36,939 nucleotides of DNA from a virus: positions 1 to 36,939 of the IMG/VR virus record IMGVR_UViG_3300042899_000076, one strand, 5' to 3'. Under the pieces are notes generated by a model. The model saw only the letters and a program-made list of their open reading frames with translations. It was not told the origin of the DNA and did not search any database. How positions within the stretch are numbered: the stretch's first letter is position 1; each line of letters starts with the position of its first letter. This document shows positions 13,201 to 18,932 of this stretch, one piece after another. A program made the position numbers and the translations under genes.

Positions 13201-13556
13201 TGTATAACGAGATAGAACTCATAATGCCTGTACCTCCTTCGCTGAATAAACTATATTCGCAAAGGCACTGGAGCGTAAGGTCTAATATGAAAAACAAATA
13301 TAAAGATATAATTTATGATGCGCTTCAACAATATGATCCGTTTTTTGCTAACACCTATTCTCTGGATATTAGTTATAATTGTGGCTACGATATTGACAAT
13401 ATGGTACTTGCTAGTAAATTTGTATCGGATAGTCTCAAATCGCTCGGTTATATTAAAGATGATAATCCAAAACACTTTAAGAAACTATCAATCCAGAAAG
13501 ACGAAGAACTCGAAAAAGGAAAAGTAAAAGTGATTATAAAGTACAACTATGAGTAA
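13200..13556 (+). CDS. rusA: RusA-like Holliday junction resolvase, 118 aa
   Basis: ATG at 13200 shares one base with the preceding stop (TGATG). The N-terminal PVPPSLNKLYSQRHWSVRS and the metal-binding block YDIDNMVLASKFVSDSLKSL (63-82), then GYIKDDN, match RusA: Asp64, Asp66 and Asp87/88 as acidic ligands, with Lys73 as a likely catalytic lysine. It resolves four-way junctions formed by the recombination system encoded at 6661-8133, producing linear substrates for packaging. Length is normal for the family. Confidence 0.85.
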   Translation: MYNEIELIMPVPPSLNKLYSQRHWSVRSNMKNKYKDIIYDALQQYDPFFANTYSLDISYNCGYDIDNMVLASKFVSDSLKSLGYIKDDNPKHFKKLSIQKDEELEKGKVKVIIKYNYE

Positions 13557-13785
13557 CCTAGGATACTATAACGATAACAACGTAAGGAGCCAGATAGATC
13601 CCCTCTTGCAGGAGATGGCATCCCTATTTGCAAATACCGGTCAAGACTCTACCCTTAAAGAAATCAAAGAGGCATACAAGAAAGAGTGGCTTCTTATGGA
13701 TCAGATCGCAAAGATTGATCTAGAGTTTTCTAAGATGATACGACCATACAACGAACAAGAGTGGAAGAGGAATACTATGAAATGA
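13549..13785 (+). CDS. Hypothetical helical protein, 78 aa
   Basis: ATG at 13549 overlaps the RusA gene by eight bases. The sequence is mostly helical and charged (LKEIKEAYKKEWLLMDQIAK), with no known motif. Its stop overlaps the next start (ATGA at 13782-13785). Position within the replication cluster suggests a DNA-metabolism accessory, unproven. Confidence 0.6.
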   Translation: MSNLGYYNDNNVRSQIDPLLQEMASLFANTGQDSTLKEIKEAYKKEWLLMDQIAKIDLEFSKMIRPYNEQEWKRNTMK

Positions 13786-13976
13786 TGAGCGAACAGGAGG
13801 TCAACTTTTTACTTGACCTCTACAATGCCATCAAGAAGCGCGTAGATAGCGGGCAAGCAGTAACGCTAGTTGGCCTGGGGTTTGACCTTAAGGTTAGACC
13901 TGTGGAGCTTGCTGACTACCTTATGCATATAACAAGAATCCAAAAGGCGATTGAAGAAGAAAAGAAAATACGATAA
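13782..13976 (+). CDS. Hypothetical protein, 64 aa, HTH-like
   Basis: ATG at 13782 overlaps the upstream stop; an in-frame GTG at 13761 is less likely. It reads as several short helices (EVNFLLDLYNAIKKRVDSGQ, ELADYLMHITRIQKAIEEEK) with a turn at VGLGFDLKVRPVE, which could be a small helix-turn-helix. No family is assigned. It overlaps the sigma-like gene at 13951 by 26 bases. Confidence 0.55.
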   Translation: MMSEQEVNFLLDLYNAIKKRVDSGQAVTLVGLGFDLKVRPVELADYLMHITRIQKAIEEEKKIR

Positions 13977-14367
13977 AGAGGAGATTGAGTTTGAGGCAAT
14001 TCTCTCAAAGGAGAAGGGCCAAATATCAGAGAAGCTAGGAAAGTTTACCCTTGATAGGGCAACCGAGATAGCGAGGTCTTCTTTTTATACTGCTGGTAAC
14101 GAAGAGTTGCAGCAAGCGTTGGTAGATGAGGGCGTGATGCGGGTGATGGAGAAGTTCCTGCTTTACTATCAAGAGAACAAGAGCGCCGCCAATCTGATAA
14201 TCACGATGATCTATAGCAGTATGCTAAACAAAATCACTTCACTTAAGTGGAGCGACGTATATGGTAATAACACCAAAGGGTTTGTTATTTCTGTAGACGA
14301 GGATGGTAACATCTGCAAATCTTTAATTCGATACCTAAAAGACGACAACATTTCTAAGAACCTATGA
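13951..14367 (+). CDS. Second sigma-like protein candidate, 138 aa
   Basis: Starts at TTG 13951 (no suitable ATG). Residues 31-100 give a helical pattern, FTLDRATEIARSSFYTAGNE, then VDEGVMRVMEKFLLYY, then AANLIITMIYSSMLNKITSL, that resembles sigma region 2 and T4 gp55-like late sigma factors. The segment NLIITMIYSSMLNKI also parallels NYLSVVIDSAYKRML in the 201-aa sigma-like protein at 5859. No region-4 HTH is visible, as in gp55. Its position at the end of the early unit suits a late-gene activator. It may instead be an unrelated helical protein. Confidence 0.45.
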   Translation: MKKKRKYDKEEIEFEAILSKEKGQISEKLGKFTLDRATEIARSSFYTAGNEELQQALVDEGVMRVMEKFLLYYQENKSAANLIITMIYSSMLNKITSLKWSDVYGNNTKGFVISVDEDGNICKSLIRYLKDDNISKNL

Positions 14368-14615
14368 TTATATACGAGACCTGGCTTACCGTTATCGGAA
14401 CCGCATTTATGTTTTCCTACCTATTTGTGTTTGAACCATACAATGACCTTATAGATAAGTACCTAAACTTCAAACCATTCAACTGCGTACTGTGCCTAAC
14501 CTTCTGGGCTTCAAGTATTTTCTTTTGGCTTATCGACATCAGTATTATTTATGCTATCTTTAGTGCTGTAATTGCGGAATTAACATACCGTAAGCTAGTT
14601 GGTAATGGAGCCTAA
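14364..14615 (+). CDS. Membrane protein with CxxC motif, 83 aa
   Basis: ATG at 14364 overlaps the upstream stop (ATGA). There are three hydrophobic stretches (about 8-25, 43-57 and 58-72). The motif FKPFNCVLCLTFWASSIFFW combines a CxxC with a membrane segment. I recognise this arrangement from small membrane proteins in other Bacteroidetes phages, but their function is not known to me. Its 3' end overlaps the next small gene by 11 bases. Confidence 0.65.
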   Translation: MIIYETWLTVIGTAFMFSYLFVFEPYNDLIDKYLNFKPFNCVLCLTFWASSIFFWLIDISIIYAIFSAVIAELTYRKLVGNGA

Positions 14616-14766
14616 AGTGTATATTCTAGACTCGGGTCTTGAGACTCCGATCTACTACACAAGTTGTTCTTGCGCGGGAGACGGATGCTCTTGCGGCCTT
14701 ATTTACAACCTTGAAAAATCTATCGATGCCGATACCAACACCAAACGAAACCGAAAAAAGAAGTGA
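14605..14766 (+). CDS. Cysteine-rich micro-protein, 53 aa
   Basis: ATG at 14605 lies inside the end of the membrane protein gene (11-base overlap); stop TGA at 14764-14766. The centre carries four cysteines, SCSCAGDGCSCG (residues 20-31), like a small metal-binding loop. The C-terminus is very basic (TKRNRKKK). It overlaps the next gene by 41 bases. The overlap chain supports translation, but no homologue is known to me. Confidence 0.5.
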   Translation: MEPKVYILDSGLETPIYYTSCSCAGDGCSCGLIYNLEKSIDADTNTKRNRKKK

Positions 14767-14872
14767 GTACCTTACCCGATGTATGTCGGAAGACCTTATG
14801 GTAGATGAGTATCCAAACCAATCACAGCGTTTAGCTATCTGTGCAGTAAAATGGAAGGAGTCAATAAAGTAA
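14726..14872 (+). CDS. Conserved RCMxxxxMxxEYP-type small protein, 48 aa
   Basis: The ATG at 14726 gives MPIPTPNETEKRSEYLTRCM, then SEDLMVDEYPNQSQRLAICA and VKWKESIK. This matches a short motif (RCM, M-x-x-E-Y/F-P, QR-x-A-x-C, W) that I recognise from many phages, often as an N-terminal part of head or portal-associated proteins. Here it is freestanding and encoded early. The two cysteines could bind metal. An in-frame codon at 14639 is rejected because it would overlap two thirds of the Cys-rich gene. Confidence 0.65.
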   Translation: MPIPTPNETEKRSEYLTRCMSEDLMVDEYPNQSQRLAICAVKWKESIK

Positions 14873-14958
14873 GCTCGCTAGGCGAGGACTTTGTGTTTGT
14901 CTATTGGGATCAGTTCGACCCAGGAGACTCGCAAGAAAACAAAGAAGGGGCTCAATAG
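14851..14958 (+). CDS. Terminal micro-protein of the early unit, 35 aa
   Basis: The ATG at 14851 lies in the end of the previous gene (22-base overlap); stop TAG at 14956-14958. Acidic, with a FVFVYWDQFDPGDSQ segment. The last codons lie within the bidirectional terminator stem, so its mRNA would end almost at its stop codon. Evidence for translation is limited to gene packing and a normal start context. Confidence 0.4.
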   Translation: MEGVNKVSSLGEDFVFVYWDQFDPGDSQENKEGAQ

Positions 14959-14969
14959 GCCCCTTTCTT
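14941..14969. terminator. Bidirectional terminator between converging units
   Basis: GGGGC (14947-14951), loop TCAATAG, GCCCC (14959-14963), extended by A-rich and T-rich flanks (AAAGAA and TTTCTT). T-tracts follow in both directions. It overlaps the last codons of the plus-strand 35-aa gene, and its right flank reaches the spanin stop codon at 14968-14970. The gap between the two coding regions is only nine bases. Confidence 0.75.
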
Positions 14970-15381
14970 ATTTAGTTAGCTTTATTACCCCCACCACTAT
15001 TAGTGCTACAAAGGCTATCAGTAGCAGCACCGATAGGTTGTCAACAAACTTATCGAACTTATTGCGCTCTTTCTTCTGTTGAGTCACTATCTTAATAGTC
15101 TCAACGGTAACGGTGTCAGGCGGGCAGGTTGCCCTAACAAACACCAAACTATCTTTGTAACTTACCTCTAGTTTTACCCTGTCCTGAAATATCACTGTGT
15201 CTCTCAGTATTTCCAGGGTGTCTGTCAGCAATCGTTCCTTGGTTACAATTACGGTGTCCCTTACAATCACACTCTCTGGGACTAGTTTCGCACCAATTCG
15301 GCATCCACTAAGAGCCGCAAGAAGTACAATCGTCAGGATTATCGACGTTACAGGTGGGTTGGGGAGATTCTTCAAGTTCAT
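14968..15381 (-). CDS. Unimolecular spanin (lipoprotein with C-terminal membrane anchor), 137 aa
   Basis: The ATG at 15381 is preferred over a TTG at 15396. Residues 1-27 form a lipoprotein signal with lipobox LSGC (Cys27 lipidated). The central part is a long beta-prone, charged region with repeated RDTVI-like strands. Residues 116-134 (LSVLLLIAFVALIVVGVIK) are a single membrane span. Outer-membrane lipid anchor plus inner-membrane C-terminal span is the hallmark of u-spanins such as T1 gp11, which fuse the two membranes in the last lysis step. It lies directly after the endolysin gene, as expected. Confidence 0.75.
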   Translation of the reverse strand: MNLKNLPNPPVTSIILTIVLLAALSGCRIGAKLVPESVIVRDTVIVTKERLLTDTLEILRDTVIFQDRVKLEVSYKDSLVFVRATCPPDTVTVETIKIVTQQKKERNKFDKFVDNLSVLLLIAFVALIVVGVIKLTK

Positions 15382-15421
15382 TAAGCCAGTTATCAAAGTT
15401 TGATGTATCTTGTTCTGCCAT
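15308..15421 (-). CDS. Possible nested 37-aa Cys-containing protein
   Basis: ATG at 15421-15419, stop at 15308-15310, in a different frame. It overlaps the end of the endolysin gene and the signal-peptide region of the spanin gene. It encodes MAEQDTSNFDNWLNELEESP, then CNVDNPDDCTSCGS. The start context (CAAAATGG) is good. Nested lysis genes are known (Rz/Rz1), but this product lacks a lipobox or membrane span, so it is only a candidate. Confidence 0.3.
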   Translation of the reverse strand: MAEQDTSNFDNWLNELEESPQPTCNVDNPDDCTSCGS

Positions 15422-15842
15422 TTTGTTTGATTGCTTTTAGCTTTTGGTTGCGATTGACTTCGTTCTTTTTGTAACTAACGTGAATCCAATTAGGCTCTAG
15501 GTCTGTTCCGAACTCCCAAATAACCTGATCGTAGTCTAGGTTATTTACAATCCAATCAAAGATAATTTTATTCTTTCCACTGACGTTAATGTCAACAGCC
15601 TCACCCTTGGTATGTTGGCTTGTGGATGAGCCTCCTACTGCCTTGTTCAAAGCAGGAACCCTTAGACCACTAGTGATCTTTATGGGGAAACCTAGTCCAT
15701 CTCTTAGCGGCTGCAGGATGTCCTCTGCTAAAGCCTTAAGGTTTGATGTTTGCTCTGCGTTTGGTGAGTTGCTTATCTTAAGCGCTTGTGCCTTTGAGCT
15801 TCTCGTAAGTTCTTCTAGTGCAAAGTTCTTAGTCAACTGCAT
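15393..15842 (-). CDS. Endolysin, peptidase M15 (D,D/L,D-carboxypeptidase-like), 149 aa
   Basis: The ATG at 15842 shares one base with the preceding stop (TGATG), so it is preferred over the TTG at 15854. Zinc-ligand motifs of the M15 family are present: SQHTKGEAVDI (75-85) with His77 and Asp84, and NWIHVSY (118-124) with His121. A glutamate (Glu110, VIWEFG) precedes the last ligand. It cleaves peptide cross-links in peptidoglycan. No signal sequence is present, so export depends on the holin. The start FALEELTRSSKA is typical of phage M15 lysins. Confidence 0.85.
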   Translation of the reverse strand: MQLTKNFALEELTRSSKAQALKISNSPNAEQTSNLKALAEDILQPLRDGLGFPIKITSGLRVPALNKAVGGSSTSQHTKGEAVDINVSGKNKIIFDWIVNNLDYDQVIWEFGTDLEPNWIHVSYKKNEVNRNQKLKAIKQNGRTRYIKL

Positions 15843-16378
15843 CACTCGGGCCAATCTAGGTTAGCGCAGTCTACGTCTATCTTACCATCAGCAGGATAAA
15901 ACAAAGAACCCTGATAGGTTTCTTCTTCTGAAAAGAAATCCCCAGTGCAAGATGCGTCGGTAGCAATAGCGTAAATCGTAGCGTCGTTCTTAATGAAATC
16001 TTGGATGCGCTTGTTGACGTAGTTAATCTTGGCTTCTAAGCCGTTTGAGATCGCGTCTAATGAACTTTGATCTAGTTGACGCTCTTCGATACGGGTTGCA
16101 CCAAATTGAGTCCTTAGAAACGATATAATGCCGTTCGCAGAATACATAGCCAAAGAGTACTGCAATAACTTAAACAGCTCCTGTTCGGTCCCGTTAAGAG
16201 TTTCTGCAGCTACCTCATCTTCTAGGTGCTCATAAAGGCAGGTGCCGATGTTATCCTGTATTGATGTAAACTGCTCCATCTGAATAATGGAATACACAAC
16301 TCCCCTGTCTAATCGCTTAGGTAGTGGAAAGTTCTTGTAGATGTATTCGTCGTCTACCCAAAGAGTTTGCGTAATCAT
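15842..16378 (-). CDS. Head-tail adaptor candidate, 178 aa
   Basis: Encoded directly after the portal gene (one base gap), the usual place of the adaptor. The helical pattern (IQDNIGTCLYEHLEDEVAAE, QELFKLLQYSLAMYSANGII) resembles the Bacteroidetes-phage DUF6712-like family, compact helical proteins that dock below the portal. An acidic, cysteine-containing C-terminus follows (DASCTGDFFSEEE). Assignment rests on position and helix pattern, not on a diagnostic motif. Confidence 0.5.
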   Translation of the reverse strand: MITQTLWVDDEYIYKNFPLPKRLDRGVVYSIIQMEQFTSIQDNIGTCLYEHLEDEVAAETLNGTEQELFKLLQYSLAMYSANGIISFLRTQFGATRIEERQLDQSSLDAISNGLEAKINYVNKRIQDFIKNDATIYAIATDASCTGDFFSEEETYQGSLFYPADGKIDVDCANLDWPE

Positions 16379-16379
16379 A

Positions 16380-17624
16380 TTATCGGATGTTATCGGTGTT
16401 GGCTCCCTTTATATTCTCTAGGTTGATCTGCTCTTCCTTTATACTCAGGTCTATTTTCTCGTAACCAACAGTGGTAAGTATACGACCAACATTATCTAGC
16501 AATGCAGACCTGTTGGGTAGGGTCTCTGTGGCCCTAAAGATTTGGTATGCGGTAACTAATTCGTTACCCGTTCCTCCTAGCTTACCAGATACCATAACAC
16601 CGAATAAGGTAGGTGACGTTACGTTGTGAGAGGTAAGGATCTTAGCGTCGTTCAATCGAGACAATACATCAATAGTCTTGTCAAGGTTTGCCACATCCAA
16701 AGGCTTAACCTCTGGTGCCTCGTCCTTGTTACGAACCCAACTTAAGATAAAGTTATCTGCGTCGGGACCGGTAAAACTCTCTTTGAACTTTAGGTACTCT
16801 TCGCGCTTTTGCTCACCACTCATATTACGACCAACGAAGGTAGCCATAACCTTAGGGGTAAACCCGTTGGTAGCAGAGTTTTCGATATGCTTACCAAACT
16901 GAAAGTCAGCAGCAATAAAGTTATAGGCCGCAATGTAGTTTGGAACACCATAGAACTCGTTTCCTGAGTATGGGTTGGCAAAGTATAGCACCTGCTCTGA
17001 CGTGGCCCTATCGAACTTATCAAACAACTTTATCTTCTTAGGATCGTTGTTCTGCATCGTAGTGGCGGAACCACCAAAAGAACGACGGATAATGCAGTGA
17101 GTAGTCTTTCCGTCTTTACCTGGCTCTGCTAGGCGGAAGCCCTTCATATCCAAACTGCGGAACTCAATTAGCTTAGTATGCTCTTTGTTCCACTTAGCGT
17201 AGAATCCATAGGCACCATTAAGCTCGTACTGAAATGCAGCGTGAGTGATTACATCATACAGTCCCTTGTTCTTACCCGAGCAGTTATTGATAAACGCTCT
17301 AATCTCTGCTTGCTTGGCGGGAGTCTTTACGTTATCGAAGGTGTAATTAATACCGTTGCCAGATACCATCTTAGCCTTCTTGGTAATGATACCAGAGTGT
17401 ACGGGTGATTGGCGGAGCATACGCTCCAATATGTTAGGGAAGTCATCCTGCATACCGAACTTAATGTAGTTGCCTACTTCGGTGAACCCTAACTTATACT
17501 GCTTTTGCAGGTCGTTAATTGAGTTCTCTAGTGGATTGCGGGGGATGGTGTTTTCGGTAGCAACAATATAAGTTCCCCAACTACCGCTGGAGAAAAAATC
17601 CCGTACATTATTTAATAGACCCAT
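16380..17624 (-). CDS. Portal protein, 414 aa
   Basis: The N-terminal IPRNPLENSINDLQKQYKLG, then DDFPNILERMLRQSPVHSGI and KAKMVSGNGINY, then YELNGAYGFYAKWN with LIEFRSLDMKGFRLA, follow the pattern of portal proteins in Bacteroidetes phages. The later GVPNYIAAYNFI and LGGTGNELVTAYQIFRATE correspond to the long helix and crown region. It forms the dodecameric DNA gate at the capsid vertex. It is unusual that it lies near the end of the late operon, some 17 kb from the terminase genes and after the adhesin and holin genes. Confidence 0.75.
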   Translation of the reverse strand: MGLLNNVRDFFSSGSWGTYIVATENTIPRNPLENSINDLQKQYKLGFTEVGNYIKFGMQDDFPNILERMLRQSPVHSGIITKKAKMVSGNGINYTFDNVKTPAKQAEIRAFINNCSGKNKGLYDVITHAAFQYELNGAYGFYAKWNKEHTKLIEFRSLDMKGFRLAEPGKDGKTTHCIIRRSFGGSATTMQNNDPKKIKLFDKFDRATSEQVLYFANPYSGNEFYGVPNYIAAYNFIAADFQFGKHIENSATNGFTPKVMATFVGRNMSGEQKREEYLKFKESFTGPDADNFILSWVRNKDEAPEVKPLDVANLDKTIDVLSRLNDAKILTSHNVTSPTLFGVMVSGKLGGTGNELVTAYQIFRATETLPNRSALLDNVGRILTTVGYEKIDLSIKEEQINLENIKGANTDNIR

Positions 17625-17632
17625 ATCTTAAA

Positions 17633-18076
17633 TTACAAATCGGTGAAAGTCACAACATTACTATATACGCCAGATCCTGTAGAAGTCTCATAGGATTTGA
17701 CTAAGCAAAGATAGATATAAGTAGACCTATCTTCACCCAAATTAACTATTGCATCTATAAGGCAATCAACAGCTTCTATTGTCGCTCCAGCAGTAGTTGC
17801 TCTATCAATAAGTATGTTTGCGTATCGTCCTGCGCTCGCAGGGGTCGATAGAGTTAAAACATATTCTCCTCCACCGAGTGTGGCACCTACAAGGTTAATG
17901 TCTAGCTCAATGTAGTCCTTGCAAGAGTTTAGGCTGTGAACATCAGTAAGAGCAGAGTAGTTGTAGACGTTTCCACCAACAACCTTTATTAGCTCTATAT
18001 CAAAAGAGTTAACTGACCAATCGTTTTTCTTAACGAAGGCCAATCTATTTATCTGATCTCTTACTAATATCTTCAA
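17633..18076 (-). CDS. Putative virion-associated protein, 147 aa
   Basis: Starts at TTG 18076, overlapping the stop of the small basic gene (TTGA), a coupled arrangement. Beta-rich, with an N-terminal VRDQINRLAFVKKNDW and a central GGGEYVLTLSTPASAGRYAN. Residues 96-114 (AGATIEAVDCLIDAIVNLG) resemble two segments of the 97-aa protein at 20685, which may point to a shared small module. It lies between holin-region genes and the portal. Function unknown; its late-operon position suggests a structural role. Confidence 0.55.
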   Translation of the reverse strand: MKILVRDQINRLAFVKKNDWSVNSFDIELIKVVGGNVYNYSALTDVHSLNSCKDYIELDINLVGATLGGGEYVLTLSTPASAGRYANILIDRATTAGATIEAVDCLIDAIVNLGEDRSTYIYLCLVKSYETSTGSGVYSNVVTFTDL

Positions 18077-18201
18077 CGCCCTTGACCCTTATAGGATTTT
18101 TCGTAGTTCTTACTAGCCTTATTATCGGAAGCACTCTTAGAATGCTTGCCCCGCTTCTTGCTATTGCTTTTGTGTTGGCTTACCGCTTGTGTCTTTGCCA
18201 T
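18073..18201 (-). CDS. Small basic protein ending YKGQGR, 42 aa
   Basis: ATG at 18201-18199, stop at 18073-18075. It overlaps the holin-candidate gene upstream by 41 bases and the next gene downstream by four. Very rich in Lys/Ser/Arg (QHKSNSKKRGKHSKSASDNK) and ending in KSYKGQGR. I recall short basic proteins with a (R/K)GQGR end from other Bacteroidetes phages and mobile elements. Could bind DNA or RNA, or be an internal head peptide; unproven. Confidence 0.55.
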   Translation of the reverse strand: MAKTQAVSQHKSNSKKRGKHSKSASDNKASKNYEKSYKGQGR

Positions 18202-18367
18202 CTTCTTTAGGGTCTTTTAGGAACATCAATGCAAACGCACCCATCATAAATGCTGACATCTCCGTAAGCGTTGCTTTCTCATAGAACACTAGAACAAAGC
18301 ATAGTGCTATAATTAACAACCCAAGTAGAGTAGTCTTTGGGTTACGAAAGATGCGCTCAATTAGCAC
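18161..18367 (-). CDS. Holin candidate, 68 aa
   Basis: Starts at GTG 18367, overlapping the upstream 56-aa gene by 11 bases. There are two hydrophobic spans (13-31, TTLLGLLIIALCFVLVFYE, and 36-53, EMSAFMMGAFALMFLKD), a short loop and a charged C-terminal tail (KEDGKDTSGKPTQKQ). This is the classic layout of a small class II holin, which opens the inner membrane to release the endolysin. It lies within the same operon segment as the endolysin and spanin, though separated from them by the portal and adaptor genes. Confidence 0.6.
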   Translation of the reverse strand: MLIERIFRNPKTTLLGLLIIALCFVLVFYEKATLTEMSAFMMGAFALMFLKDPKEDGKDTSGKPTQKQ

Positions 18368-18527
18368 CTTTGTCCTTCAGATAATCCCTGCGCCACTTCC
18401 ATAGGGTGTAGCCCAAAGAGGCAACTAATACCATAAGCCCAAAGGCTTGGTGAACGTAGCTTACAAGCAGCCCTGTGCCTGTTAAGGACCAAGACGTAAC
18501 TACGCTATCAACTGACTCTTTTGTCAT
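18357..18527 (-). CDS. Small one-span membrane protein, possible holin partner, 56 aa
   Basis: ATG at 18527-18525, stop at 18357-18359. A hydrophobic stretch from about 15 to 43 (LTGTGLLVSYVHQAFGLMVL, then VASLGYTLW) is followed by a basic tail (KWRRDYLKDKG). It is next to, and overlaps, the 68-aa two-span gene, as antiholin/holin or two-component holin pairs often do. No family motif, so the role is inferred from topology and position. Confidence 0.55.
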   Translation of the reverse strand: MTKESVDSVVTSWSLTGTGLLVSYVHQAFGLMVLVASLGYTLWKWRRDYLKDKGAN

Positions 18528-18531
18528 CGCA

Positions 18532-18921
18532 TTAAATCGCTACGGGTGGTACGGGCGGAACGGGCGGCTGGCAGTATTCAGCGGTCGGGTTAGCAACGCA
18601 GTACTCTGACTCGTATGCTGATTCCCATCCGGCAAAGATATGGACCCCGCACGGCTCCGGCCATACGACATAAGACGCAAAGCTGGTGGTTAGCGGCTCG
18701 TTGGCCCATAAAATATCTACGCTGTACTTAGTGGCTTCCTTAGTGCACTCGCCTTCCTCGTTACGCTCAATACAAAGCTTGCCCAGTTCCACTACGGCAG
18801 TAACTAATTCGGGGTTGTAGTATTGGTAGGTTTCGCCTTCGGGGTCGGTACCCGTTAACTCAATCTTTGTTTTAGCCGTAGCCCATTGCGTGGGGGTGAA
18901 CTCGTATTTAAGTGGTTTCAT
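18532..18921 (-). CDS. Protein downstream of the adhesin, Pro-rich tail, 129 aa
   Basis: ATG at 18921 follows the adhesin gene by 11 bases. The N-terminal half is a charged domain (YEFTPTQWATAKTKIELTG) with a CIERNEEGEC loop; the C-terminal part has further cysteines and ends in PPVPPVPPVAI. It could be an adhesin chaperone or a tail-fibre tip component, since small genes directly after fibre genes often encode those. No diagnostic motif was recognised. The coding region is notably GC-richer than its neighbours. Confidence 0.55.
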   Translation of the reverse strand: MKPLKYEFTPTQWATAKTKIELTGTDPEGETYQYYNPELVTAVVELGKLCIERNEEGECTKEATKYSVDILWANEPLTTSFASYVVWPEPCGVHIFAGWESAYESEYCVANPTAEYCQPPVPPVPPVAI

Positions 18922-18932
18922 CGTGTGTTGAA

